Translations under genes and position numbers: made by a program | The notes under the pieces: generated by a model | Databases searched by the model: none | Told to the model about the DNA's origin: nothing | The model's input: only the letters and a program-made list of their open reading frames with translations | In this document: piece by piece, positions 35,753 through 46,466 of the stretch | How positions within the stretch are numbered: position 1 is the stretch's first letter | How the letters are laid out: each line of letters starts with the position of its first letter | Source: Siphonodentalium dalli | Lineage: Eukaryota > Mollusca > Scaphopoda > Gadilida > Siphonodentaliidae | Reading direction: 5' to 3' | DNA length: 64,000 bases | Assembly: GCA_032622095.1 (NCBI GenBank) | Contig: CP136065.1 | Coordinates: forward strand, 212,638,151-212,702,150

Positions 35753-35827
35753 CTTCTCTCTCTCTCTCCTCTCTCTCTATCTCTCTCTGTCTCTCTCCCC
35801 TCTCTCTCTTTCTCCTTCTCTCTCTCC

Positions 35828-35923
<96 letters not shown>
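35753..35923. repeat. (ct)n then long (ta)n microsatellite
   Basis: A ct-rich run (35753-35830) is followed by about 90 bases of uninterrupted ta. Frames through it are artefacts. Confidence 0.97.
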
Positions 35924-35925
<2 letters not shown>

Positions 35926-36324
35926 CTAGTTTGATAAATCAACATGACGACTTTTTCTATCAAAAAACGTCTTTAATTCCTAGGCCTTTCATGCCTTCAT
36001 GGCAATTTTCAATGAATGACGTGTATAACACTGTGACGTCATATAGCAACATGGGGGATAACTATTGACGTCAAAGTTAAGAACTATTGAGTTTTGTCCG
36101 GAATTTGAGTTTGAAATAATCTTCCTTTGAATTTCAAACTCAAATTCCGGACAAAACTCAATAGTTCTTAACTTTGACGTCAAGAGTTATCCCCCATGTT
36201 GCTATATGACGTCACAGTGTTATACACGTCATTCCTTGAAAATTGCCATGAAGGCATGAAAGGCCTAGGAATTCAAGACGTTTTTTGATAGAAAAAGTCG
36301 TCATGTTGATTTATCAAACTAGTC
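35924..36324. repeat. near-perfect palindrome, 194-bp arms, 13-base loop
   Basis: The left arm (35924-36117, starts gactagtttgataaatcaac) and right arm (36131-36324) are reverse complements; I count about three mismatches and no gaps. The loop is aatcttcctttga. Both outer ends lie in TA microsatellite, which itself extends the symmetry. The arms include two tgacgtca-like sites. An RNA from either strand would fold into one long hairpin. It is a foldback MITE or a recent inverted duplication; the low divergence means it formed or was homogenised recently. Confidence 0.93.
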
Positions 36325-36356
36325 ATATATATTTCTGTACACATACTATTATCAAC

Positions 36357-36359
<3 letters not shown>

Positions 36360-36408
<49 letters not shown>
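36360..36408. repeat. (ta)n microsatellite
   Basis: Second TA run, on the distal side of the palindrome. Confidence 0.95.
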
Positions 36409-36409
<1 letters not shown>

Positions 36410-36424
36410 TTATTGTCCTCCATT

Positions 36425-37720
36425 CACGGCGAGATATATACAGACAATTTAGGTTAACAAAGTTTTAACGTACATACAAAGCATGTAGTTGACGATAATG
36501 AAAGCAATGAAAACAATTTCAACAAAAAAAACAAAAAACAAGCTCCAACGTTGCTTATTTATATTTGGCAACAACATAGTTACAATGTCCTTAGACCCGT
36601 TGTTTTGCTTGCATACGACCCACATATCAACGAACACCATGTATTCCAAGAGAAATACATCTACGTTCAAAATGTACGTGAACCAATGGCCAACGTCACC
36701 GTTATAGCGAAATCAATCAATGAGTCGCGGGTCAACACAGCATAACAGTATATACACATATGAGTCTAAATACTTGTTTACATATTTATGTAATGTTCTA
36801 TCATCAACATGTGTCCGTCTAATGTGTTGAATGTCTGCCACAAGCATTCTGATACTTTAGCAAAGAAACGAATGAACTGGCTGTGGTTTTCAACATAGGC
36901 CAGAGAATCTGGTGACGGACAACCAAAGAACGTGGCAAGTAATTCTGATTCGGTCAGACTATCAATGTGGATGAAACAGTGATGAAACCTGATAATGATA
37001 GATATATACTGATCATTTTGAGAATGATGGTGTTGATGATTATGACAAATGAGAAAGATTAAACGCATCAATACCGCCACTGTATATATGTATAATATTG
37101 CACCTAATTACCATGTACCTTGTATATATTAGAGAAATAAAGCATAGCATATAACGTAAAGACTTCATACAACCTATAGAAATATCGGACCCCGTTTATC
37201 TTCAATATGAAACAATAAAGAGCGCCCCTGCATGTTTGGTCTATTGCTGACATGGCGAGAATAAAGTGGCGGTGTCTCACTCCTGTTTGAAAAATTGAAA
37301 AAAACAACTGATACCATACGGTAAATTTTATCAAAGTAAAAAATTGTGCGAATATCTGTATCTTGTGTTTTATCGGCCTACATTATATTGTCCCTACTAA
37401 ATTGCATATACATAACGTTCACGTTTAAAAGGGGCCACGGTAGTTTAGGATACAAAGTGATTGATAATTCGGAAGACTGTTGTGCTTGTTCATAATACTA
37501 TTGTTTTCAATTACGTTTAATATTTAATATATAATGGCTGTTTTACTTCCCATTTGGTTTGGTCAAATTTTAGATTCACAAGCCGCATGCAGGTTGTAAA
37601 GTCATTGCAGAAATTAAGTGTGCTTAACTTTGTGTTGACATTTGGGGAAATTGAAATCCAAGTACACGTTTGAACTGGAAATGTAAGTATGGAATCGTAT
37701 TATGGACATGGTAGAACAAA
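36425..37720. other. no recognised feature
   Basis: AT-rich DNA with short reading frames only. No repeat boundary or coding motif recognised. Confidence 0.35.
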
Positions 37721-37729
37721 AATAAAGGT

Positions 37730-38060
37730 AAATTTTTAAATTAAAATTCCAAATTTCGACTTTATAAAGTCAATTTTATTTTATTTTTACCTCAAAATTT
37801 TGACTTTCAAAGCATGGGCGGGTTTTCGTGATACCCCGCACGGTTCTGGCCACTAAAGTCGCACATAAAAAACACAGGGGTGGTCAGGTCTGGTCCGGTC
37901 TGTCTTTAGTCACACCCCTCTCATGTTACTTTATAAAGTCGAAATTGTGACTTTGAAAGTCAAAATTGTGACATTGTAAGTCCAAATGTTGATATATAAC
38001 ATCAACATTTTGATATACAAATTATAAATTTTGACTTTATAATGTCGAGATGTTTGTTTA
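37730..38060. repeat. repeat with gactttataaagtc palindromes
   Basis: The motif 'gactttataaagtc', or half of it, recurs (about 37758, 37800, 37930, 37955, 38033), mixed with 'aaaattttgactttcaaag' and 'gaaattgtgactttgaaag'. Arms at 37735-37825 and 37930-38050 are loosely inverted around a GC-richer middle. Unknown family. Confidence 0.45.
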
Positions 38061-38101
38061 TTTTTCCCCACCATGTCCCTAATGAGCAGATGATAGTGAA
38101 A

Positions 38102-38395
38102 AATGGTCTAGGAGATTAGAAAATCTGGAATCCAAACTGGACATTCTTATGAATTTTGTGGTGGATTACGTACGTAATTTGGATGAGAAAATAAGCGAAA
38201 AACTAGATGAAAGTTCCGGGACATTCGAATATAAAGTTATGCAATCGACATGTAAATAAACAGACTTTCGGAACGAAAAAAAAAGATTTAAAAACATTGA
38301 GTCACACATGAGGCTATTCGAAAAAAATGTAAAGAAAGATTTAAGGAAAAGAATGAGTTTAACAAACGACAAAAATCAGCTAGGTCACATATGAT
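38102..38395 (+). pseudogene. coiled-coil reading-frame remnant
   Basis: One plus-strand frame reads through 'RRLENLESKLDILMNFVVDY', 'VRNLDEKISEKLDESS', a stop at about 38258, then 'RFKNIESHMRLFEKNVKKDL'. The heptad-like, Glu/Lys/Leu-rich pattern looks like the coiled coil of a mobile-element ORF1 or a similar structural protein. No other domain is visible. Confidence 0.4.
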
Positions 38396-38437
38396 ATTAG
38401 TATTGTATCCACGTATTCTACCCCACCGCTGACTTAC

Positions 38438-38723
38438 CGATCAAAAGAAATCTTGGCAAACCGATATCCCTGACCAGACCTCTCGAGGTTTCACAAGATC
38501 CATCCGTGGAATCGAAGGAGTACGTACAGCAGTTCGGGTCATCACCGCAGACTGAAGCGCAGTCGATTTCGCTCCAAGAATGCTTTACACTCACTTGGCT
38601 AACTTTGATGCTCAACGAGTCGGGGTACACGCGAAACAGCTTTCCGGCCAGCATCGAAGAAAGCACAACCACTGGTAGCATGAGTATCAGAGAAACATGT
38701 TTCAACCAGTGATAGAGCGCCAT
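38438..38723 (-). CDS. first coding exon of a putative secreted or membrane protein with an Apple/PAN-like Cys module
   Basis: From the Met codon at 38723 the frame encodes a short N-terminus, a strong hydrophobic segment (about residues 9-27, 'VSLILMLPVVVLSSMLAG') that fits a signal peptide or type II anchor, then a Cys-containing segment with 'WSEIDCASVCGDDPNCCTYS' and 'DGSCETS'. The spacing (CxxxC...CC...C) resembles the Apple/PAN-type modules common in molluscan secreted proteins. The exon is followed on the minus strand by ATCG|GTAAGT (donor at 38437), a near-ideal 5' splice site, so reading on to the stop is probably intronic. Downstream exons would lie at lower coordinates; none were recognised in 36.4-38.4 kb. 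This is the best host-gene candidate in the window. Confidence 0.5.
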
Positions 38724-39544
38724 TGCGCTGCTGGTTGTTCTCGGCCCTCCGAGTCCTTCCCTACGAATATAAATATCAGAGAGTGCATCGAACGGAAATG
38801 CGGAGGAGTGTATTGTATCGACACTATAGAGACGGATAGCCCTGCCTCCTGTAGTAGGGTGATTGTTATATACATATCGACTATCCCCGCCTTAAACACG
38901 GGAAATCATACCATCGTGATTAATATACAACGTTGAGAAATGTACTACACAGAGCTTGTATATTGTATATGCTAGTTGACATATGACAATCAACAAAACC
39001 AATAAGAACACAAGGGTTGCACATCAAATATGGCCTCAATGCCGCCTCATCGATGGCCCTCGAAAATAATAAAAGATTGGTTGACATTTGTTCTTGTGAT
39101 CGTTGTCGCGATCTTACAATTAAAACAATCGGAAAGCCATGAACTGACTTATTAAGCTTGAACAATAAGCTGTCTACATACAAATTATAAAACAGAGGCG
39201 CAAGGTACTTCCATGCCTTGCTCATTGCGACATCGGTATCCATTTGTGTTGGTTTAGATATCAATCATGTGGGCAATACATGTAGGGCAACTGAGAGGCT
39301 ATTACTGGTTAGGTTAGTGACTAATAAGTATTAGCCTCGTAGGGTCCAGAAATTACTTGAGCAGAAGCGACTATATACCTGAAACAAACTATAATGTGGA
39401 AGAGATCTTATGGAACTTTCTTTATTGGTAAGCCAGAGTTACCTAAAAAATCATTACTTAGTATCCTTACTCAGTGTGGCAGGGCGAAATTCGTGTGACG
39501 AATCCATACCAGTTGTATATGGGGAATTAGCTTTTTCTTCTTTT

Positions 39545-39616
39545 TACCTATTTGGTGTGGAAACGAAATGATACACAATTTTGATCAGGAACATTTAATC
39601 TTGAGATGCAAAGTGT
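39545..39616 (-). repeat. 72-bp direct repeat, copy 1
   Basis: The plus-strand sequence 'ttacctatttggtgtggaaa' through 'gagatgcaaagtg' is repeated with one difference at 45275-45346, in the same orientation, 5.7 kb away. Flanks are unrelated on both sides. On the minus strand it ends CCAAATAGGTAA. Confidence 0.85.
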
Positions 39617-40356
39617 AAAGTACAAACTAACAATAATCATTAGACATTAATAACTAATCAGCGATCAACGATCATACCTAAAAACAACCAATCAATCACT
39701 CTTTGTTTAAGTTTAAATATATGGTGGATTCTCAAGTATAACCCGAATTAAATAATAGAACTGTAGGTGTATATTAATATTAATTATAAGAATGTGATAC
39801 TTCTGATGTAAAAAGCTCTAAGCTTAAAGCTGTTCTCTAGTTGCACTTAAGTAAACTTTATATCAATCTATTTATTTAAAGGACTCGTGCAGTTTTAAAT
39901 TAAGCAATCTATTCAAAGCTAGCATATGCTGGAAACCTTTGAATTGTAAAGCTTATCTCCGTTGATTGATTAAACAGTGGTGGAATATAGCAGTTGACAG
40001 TAATTACAACTTTGATTGATTGGTTGATTGATTAGATGAATTCAGTAACACAAATATACATTGATTTGTGATTATAATAACATTGAATAAGAACAATCGG
40101 TTGGTGTAACACTAAGATTATTTATCTACATAGTTATATATATGTATGCATTCTTTGCTTATGGGAGTTAGTTGCAGTTAGCAATCATACAGCGACCCTA
40201 TTCATGCTATCGCATTTCATTGTGGATTTACAAGATGTATCTATATCTACCTGAAGCACTATGCCCTTTAAATCCCAATCTTTAAACTGCTTCACTTTTA
40301 GATAATGTAAACCCTAGATACATATATATGCATACATATGGCTATGTATACTAACC

Positions 40357-40365
<9 letters not shown>
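39617..40365. other. no recognised feature
   Basis: AT-rich sequence; nothing recognised apart from short 'ttgattgattggttgattga'-type runs near 40010. Confidence 0.35.

Positions 40366-40400
<35 letters not shown>
40366..40400. repeat. (ta)n microsatellite
   Basis: TA run directly left of the palindromic element. Confidence 0.95.
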
Positions 40401-40403
<3 letters not shown>

Positions 40404-41190
40404 CTGTTTTCAGCATTAGGCAGACATGTGAGGTGTGATCAATGGGAATTTGTGATTCCTCAAGTAATATGAAATATACAAATTCTCAGGTCTGCCTAAT
40501 TCTAAGAGGACCATTGGCCATCATTATGCAGACTGAAATTATGCCGACTAAATCCGGTCTGCCTACTTTTTGCATGTCAGTCACAACTAGTTATCTGGGG
40601 CTTTAATTGTTAACACCTCTCCTTGTTCAACCGATTTAGGTTGTCTTTTGTCTATAAAATGATGGGATTGAAACAAAAATTTGTTAACGGCATTTCAGCC
40701 CCGTTAGTTTTGAGACATGTATATTCTGTCGATATATAATTTCATCATTGTGCGGTCGAAACATTCACAGCGGTCTTGAAAAAATATACTTTTCTGGTTT
40801 TTGCATTTTTATGTATAGGATGCAGCAAAAAAGAAGATAACAGGTCAAATGTCATTAAAACATCGAAAAATCTGGTGTATACATCGAAATTGAGTACAAA
40901 TTTCAGGATTGAAAAAAGACCGCACAATGATGAAACCGTATATCGATCGAATATACATGTCTCAAAATTATCGGGGCGGAAATGCCCTTTTCAACAATTT
41001 TTTCAATCCCATCATTTTATAAACAAAAGACAACCTAAATCCGTTGAACAAGGAGAGGTGTTAACAATTAAATCGCAAGATAACTAATTGTGACTGGCAT
41101 GCAAAAATTAGGCAGACCCGATTTCGTCTGCATAAATTCGAGGTCTGCCTAATGATGGTCAATGGTCAGCCTAATGCTTGCTCTACATAG

Positions 41191-41193
<3 letters not shown>
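40401..41193. mobile_element. palindromic (foldback) element inserted in TA microsatellite
   Basis: The outer ends are related as 'cagcattaggcagac' on the left and '(g)tcagcctaatgctt' on the right. Further in, arms 40480-40780 and 40900-41150 are reverse complements with moderate divergence (for example 'tgttaacacctctccttgtt' and 'aacaaggagaggtgttaaca'; 'agacatgtatattc' and 'gaatatacatgtct'). '(g)gtctgcctaat' is repeated in both arms. TA microsatellites flank it on both sides (40366-40400 and 41190-41225). No coding region: the frame at 40776-41087 lies in the arm and loop. Confidence 0.75.

Positions 41194-41225
<32 letters not shown>
41194..41225. repeat. (ta)n microsatellite
   Basis: TA run directly right of the palindromic element. 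Confidence 0.95.
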
Positions 41226-41232
<7 letters not shown>

Positions 41233-41499
41233 CCATATATCTCCATTAAATACAAAGATCCCATTCATCAAAGTTGTACAACTAATATTCTAAGTCAGGC
41301 TAAGTGTAACATGGAGGCATGTACACCTGTGATTATAAAGTTTCCACGTGTGAAAGTGTGTATTTCGAAGCCGGAAATACTCTTTATACTTCAATCGCGA
41401 TAATAGTAACCTTAAAAAAAGTGGAACTAGATCACCGTTAATTGATTGCAACCAACTCTCACCCAGAAATAACAAATTTCTTAACATGAAGTGTCCGTT

Positions 41500-41755
41500 T
41501 CGTACCCGGAAATTGTGGTTTCGTACCCGGAAACGATAGCTCCTTTATCGGAAACCAAGATTACAGTTTCGTACCCGGAAATGATAGTTTTGTACCCGGC
41601 ACTAACATTTTCGTACCCGGCACTGACACATTCGTTCCCAGAAATGATTCGTTCCCGGAAGTGACGGATTGATTACCGGAAACAAGAGATTGATTACCGA
41701 AAGTAATTTAGTCGTTACCGGAAACAAGAGATTGATTACCGGAAGTAATGTGCCG
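41500..41755 (+). repeat. minisatellite of ttcgtacccggaaatgatag-type units
   Basis: About ten to twelve degenerate units near 20 bp, drifting from 'tttcgtacccggaaa' at the left to 'gattgattaccggaa(a/g)' at the right. Gradual change along the array indicates local duplication. Confidence 0.7.
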
Positions 41756-42839
41756 GCTCGAAGTCGACCTGGCCACATAAATATATCACCAATTGCAAGG
41801 TGTGAGCATCACGTTTGTGTACACTCTGATACCTTTCAAACTTCCTACTATTATGTTTAATTTTCCTGCTATTTACTACAGGAAATCGAACCACCGTGGT
41901 CCAGGAATAGGACGCACACTGTACTGTATGACGTCTATTGTCCTCTTCATTTCCGGTTCCTCACAATTGACGTTATTTTCATTACAACACAACAAAACCC
42001 TTGAGCCTTTCACAAGGTCGCACTCCGATGTTCATATAACTAAAAATTATACTATTTATATATACATTTTCGGATTTTAGCCTTCATTTCGTTGTGACCC
42101 GGTAACCAGTTGTTTTCCTTACAAAAAATGCACGCTGATGTGCATTTAACATTCTGGCATTACATTACTTTGCGCAGGTTCAAATGCTATCAGATACCAT
42201 TTGCTAAAATCCTCATTAATGCCTGGCCACAGTGGATCGTTCTTTTCCTATTAAGGCGGTGCCTTTAACGACTGGCCAGTGCACGAGCAACCTTTATCAT
42301 TTATGAATTTTATATGCAAAACTATTCTATATTTCGTCCCGGCAGATGCTTATCAATCTGCATAATCTTAGCGTCGTTTAAACAGACTAGTTACTGTTTT
42401 GGGGACCATATGAATTCATGGCATTCACCCCAAACAATACTGTTAACATGTGTTAGTAAATTTCAGGGTTATTAACATATAGGTAGCCATACAAGTTTAT
42501 GTACATCTATATACACATATATAAAATTACAATGAACAGAACCCACCTGCTTCTTGTTCTACACTGTAAATACATTCCAGGAAACCCGGTATTCATGAAT
42601 TGATTTCTTCAGTTGATTCAACCTGAGTGAACCTAGGTTCTGTGCGGGTTGTAACTTGTTATTAGAAATAATTGAACGCAACGAATGTTTCCATGTTATC
42701 AGCATTGTGAAAATATCTACTTTAACAATGGTATCAATAATTAGTGCGAGAAATGCACGCTCCCATATATCGAGGTCATTTTCGGCCGTATTTAGGCTAC
42801 ACAACATAATTGAAATTAATGATTTACATTTCCGGACTT

Positions 42840-43560
42840 TAAGAAACAAACAAAGGAATCAACACTCTTGACCAAGGAGTGCTTGTTCAAAAGATTGATG
42901 CCATCGTCAGATTTCTTCAGGCCGTTAAAATAGAGCAAGGGATACTCATTACTTCGGCCGACACAATAACTATACAATGGAATCAATATCTTAAACGAGG
43001 AATGCCCGTTCAAAACATTGATGCCATCGCTATATGGTATACATCTCTGAAACAATGAAAGTAAGAACGCATTACGTCAATGAAAGTAAGAACGCGTTAC
43101 ATCTGCTGGCATAACACTAAACAATGGAATCAACATTCTAAACGAGGAAGGCCCGTTCAAAATATTGATGCCATCGTTATATTTTATGCAGCTCTACAAC
43201 AGTGCCACTAAACACCTTAAAGTTATCCGAAACACCCTGGTAAATGTTTACCTAAAACTAGCAATTACCAGGTATGAAAAGAATTATTCTTAAAAATTTC
43301 TCACCCGAATGAAAGATACATAATATGTCTTTAATTCCGCCTTTGGCATAAAACAAAACAACTCTAGCCCGGGATCAATAACTTTAACGCGTCTCCGCGC
43401 TCAGTACATTGGTGCCCTCGCTAGCTGTTTTGTTGTGCGACACACAATTTATTGCGAGTAAAATATTTAAATAGGCCCGGTCCAGAACCCAACAATGGAA
43501 TCAATACTTTCACGAGGGATGTCCCCCCCCCCTCCCCCCAAAATATTGATACTATCGTTA
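42840..43560 (+). repeat. degenerate tandem repeat, about 120-170 bp units
   Basis: 'ggaatcaa-a-t-t-a-cgagg' followed by 'gcccgttcaaaa-attgatgc' and 'catcgt' recurs at about 42857, 42978, 43130 and 43498. Confidence 0.6.
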
Positions 43561-44001
43561 GAGGTCTTAGGCAACATAATAAACCATGCGCAATTCTCCA
43601 TGGGTGATCCGCCTATCGCTTTGGATAAGCAACTAATGTTTGTGAATACTTAACCTCGCCTGATATTTAATCACTGCCCTGTGGCGGAGATCAATCAATG
43701 CTTTCACGCGAGATCTATAATTTTCCACTTTAATTCATTTGCATAATTAATCTATAGCTCCAATGCTATATGACTAGGATGGTGTAATTTGCGACCCTCC
43801 ATATCTTTGTAAAAGAAATGCCTTGTACACATTTCGAATCATAAGAGCAAATTATAATTAGAAAACAAGTAAACCTGGCTGATCAAATCTTTTAAAATGA
43901 TGGGGAAGTTATTAGTAAAACACGGCCTGATTACATCCCGTATTTTCTTTTTCAATAAATTACACTCAACACACAACTGCTTCTTCAGAATCATGTTTTC
44001 C
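43561..44001. other. no recognised feature
   Basis: AT-rich spacer before the SGNH pseudogene. Confidence 0.35.
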
Positions 44002-44690
44002 TTAATTGTTTAATTGAAATTCATCTAATGCATCAACAATCGCATACTTCACATTTCGTCCCAATCGATTATATCCATTTAAGTGTACTTTGTCCGAACT
44101 TAGAACAGTTTCTTTGGGCTCTTTGTGAATTAAACCAGCTAATTTTCGCAGCGGCCAAAAGTAAGCCATGCTTATTGTTTTGTGAAGCTGTTCACGGAGC
44201 TTCAAGTTCAAATGTTTTACATTATCGTTATATCTATTTACTGTCACAGTATCTTCCGTGTCTATTCTGTCTTTTCCTGGAAGTCTGACTTTCTTCCGTT
44301 CTAATGCTTCACAAACAAAGATTCGCAGCAGTTGTGAGTTTGAGTCATTGATGAGATCTAAAAGGGCCGCCTTCAGGTCCCTAAAAACCTCATCGGGCGA
44401 GCGTGATGATAAATCGTTTCCGCCTCCCATTACTACTATAATTTGCGGCATGAATCTCTTAATTCTTTACACAGCTGAGTCACTAATTTTATTTAGACAT
44501 AAACCACTTATTCCGAAGAATCAAACGGAAACTCTGTTGTCAATTATTTTCAAGGCTTCACGGAAATTTATCTGGAATGATTCTGATCCAGCCTTCTTCA
44601 AATAAGCGGCTTTGTTTCCCGCACAGTACAGGGGTACATACATGCCAAACACCAGAACCCGCACTTTATTGTAATTTTCAGCCATAGTTG
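44002..44690 (-). pseudogene. SGNH/GDSL-hydrolase-like ORF, broken
   Basis: The clear frame (44451-44002) contains 'QIIVVMGGGNDLSS', matching the GxND block III, 'LRIFVCEALERKKVRLPGKD', 'AYFWPLRKLAGLIHKEP', and 'SSDKVHLNGYNRLGRN', matching the DxxH block V. Upstream pieces in shifted frames show 'VLVFGMYV', where the catalytic GDS is gone, and 'FFGISGLC', the block II glycine. So the N-terminal half is frameshifted and the nucleophile is lost. Similar ORFs recur as multicopy sequences in molluscan genomes and are probably carried by mobile elements. No RT or transposase adjoins it here. It lies 0.6 kb from the 45.3 kb direct repeat. Confidence 0.7.
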
Positions 44691-45274
44691 AATCTCTCGC
44701 TATACTGCAGAGAAAGAAAAAAGTACTTGGTACAAACGCGGACCTTTATAAGATATATCTATGCAAGGAATAAAAATGCATTTTTCGCTTTCGGAATTTT
44801 TCCTATTGAGTAGTGACTCAGCCTGCAAATACCATCAAGATTCTGCGTGGATGTATGGGTAGTTACCAATTTCAAATGCCGATACACAAATGAGCATACC
44901 CTTATCTCAAACTTAAACACTTTGCCCAAAAAGAACTGTAATTTTCTATCTAAGCTGAAATCGTAAATGAATTAAAACAAGTTTCTGCTAGTGCTAAGAT
45001 ACCGCCTATATAGTAGATAGTTCACATTTGTTTTTTTTTGTCTGTGATATGGTAATATCTAAGCCCAATGGTACCCCATAACTTTGACAAGCTCATGAAA
45101 AATCTCCACCATAAAATTATAGGAGTCGTGTTAGTTAACTGAATTAAAACAATGGTAGACATTAATCCAGGCTGAAATCTTTTAAACATACATTTATTTA
45201 ATAGCCAAGGTATCTTAACTCCATAGAAACAGTCAATGTTAATGCCTAGAGAAATAACATAAAGTAAATGAACT
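44691..45274. other. no recognised feature
   Basis: AT-rich stretch; no repeat boundary or reading frame of note. Confidence 0.35.
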
Positions 45275-45346
45275 TACCTATTTGGTGTGGAAACGAAATG
45301 ATACACAATTTTGATCAGGAACATTTAATCATGAGATGCAAAGTGA
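45275..45346 (-). repeat. 72-bp direct repeat, copy 2, with promoter- and exon-like context
   Basis: Matches 39545-39616. Here the minus-strand segment lies about 25 bases downstream of a TATA-like 'gggatatatatgcg' (45364-45377) and ends AATAG|GTAAGT, a good splice donor. So in this copy it looks like a short first exon or the R region of an LTR. It lies at the distal (3') side of the gypsy element. Confidence 0.6.
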
Positions 45347-46159
45347 CCAAATATTCCTGAACACGCATATATATCCCGCTTCCACACCATCTAGGCGGGA
45401 TTTTGGTAAACTTTAGCACCAACCAATGAAAGTTCTCAGTTCTAGCGCAATCCAACAAAATCGTTTTACCCCACATGTAGAAGTTTTCAAATCATGTGAT
45501 GGACAGTTTACTTTGCATAATTTGCCACTCCTTTGCCTGGCCATAATTTTCCCCACAGATGTTATATTGATGATTCACACTAGATAACACGCATGCACGC
45601 CAGATAGCATGCGTGTAATTAAATTTACATTCTGCTTGGCATTAAGCCTGGAATTAATATCCGGACCGTTGGTCCAGCGGTCGTTATCTCTTACAATAAT
45701 TACGGTCCATCTGCTGGCTAGTTCCTGTAATTCCCCTTCACATGGAATTGGTAAATAAAATTTCGCCTTTTGGAGCCGAGCTGTCTACGATTTTCATCAT
45801 GGTAATCTATTTTCCATACAAAATTTGCATGATCAGTTGTTTTTGACATTCTTCAGACAACTTACGTGCTGGGAATCTGACAGCTTATAATTAAACCCCG
45901 ATAAATTACAGATGGTCAATTATTTCGCCAGACCCCTTTACGGTGCCGTGAATAAATGTTGATAGTGAGCTTTCCCACATCTGTGGTATATAATGGAACC
46001 TTGGATTAATCCCCCAGTATTTTCATGCACTCCATATCAAAACTCCCATTTCTTGGAAACAATTTTTTTCAGCCTAATATTTAAAATGTATGCTATGAAA
46101 TGAACGTGCTAATCACAATATGACACTACCCCAATATGACACTACCTCTCAATATGACA
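45347..46159 (-). other. possible 3' LTR region of the gypsy element
   Basis: On the minus strand, 0.3 kb after the envelope frame, there is a purine-rich CAAGGGGGTGG followed by TGTCATATTGAG (46159 downward), which resembles a polypurine tract and LTR start. A TATA-like box lies at 45364-45377. The LTR end and a matching 5' LTR were not found because the 5' part of the element is missing, so this is a hypothesis. 'aatatgacactacc' is repeated three times at 46117-46165. Confidence 0.3.
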
Positions 46160-46466
46160 CCACCCCCTTGTCGCAATGAGATGACTCCTGGAATCTCCAT
46201 ATCAAAATGATCCAAACAGTCAACAATTTTTGTTCATACTTGTGGATACAGTGGAGCTGATTCCCGTTCCGGAATGTCCGTTAGATGGCTGTACTTCATG
46301 ACATCATGATCCGTCGGCTCTGACGTTGAGGAGAATAGAACTTCCTGGATGAACTATCCTCGGCAAATGAATAGCGTCACAACACTTTTCTTCAACATTT
46401 TTCGAATCTTCCAGGCGGCAAATGGTGAAACTCTAATCTTAGTAGTAACCTTAAGGTTCTTCTTTG

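Noticed and set aside
35739-35963. Arg/Glu-rich and Tyr-Ile frames
   Set aside because: Pure microsatellite translation (CT and TA runs).
35989-36183. 64-codon frame that looks internally symmetrical
   Set aside because: It crosses the loop of the palindrome, so the symmetry is DNA-level; no protein signal.
38920-39264. Frame with 'LAPLFYNLYVDSLLFKLNKS', vaguely like the RT 'SPLLFNLY' block
   Set aside because: No further RT motif, no catalytic box and no continuity in neighbouring frames; too weak to call.
40776-41087. 103-codon frame with an apparent lipoprotein-like start
   Set aside because: It lies in the loop and right arm of a palindromic element; the resemblance to a bacterial signal sequence is fortuitous.
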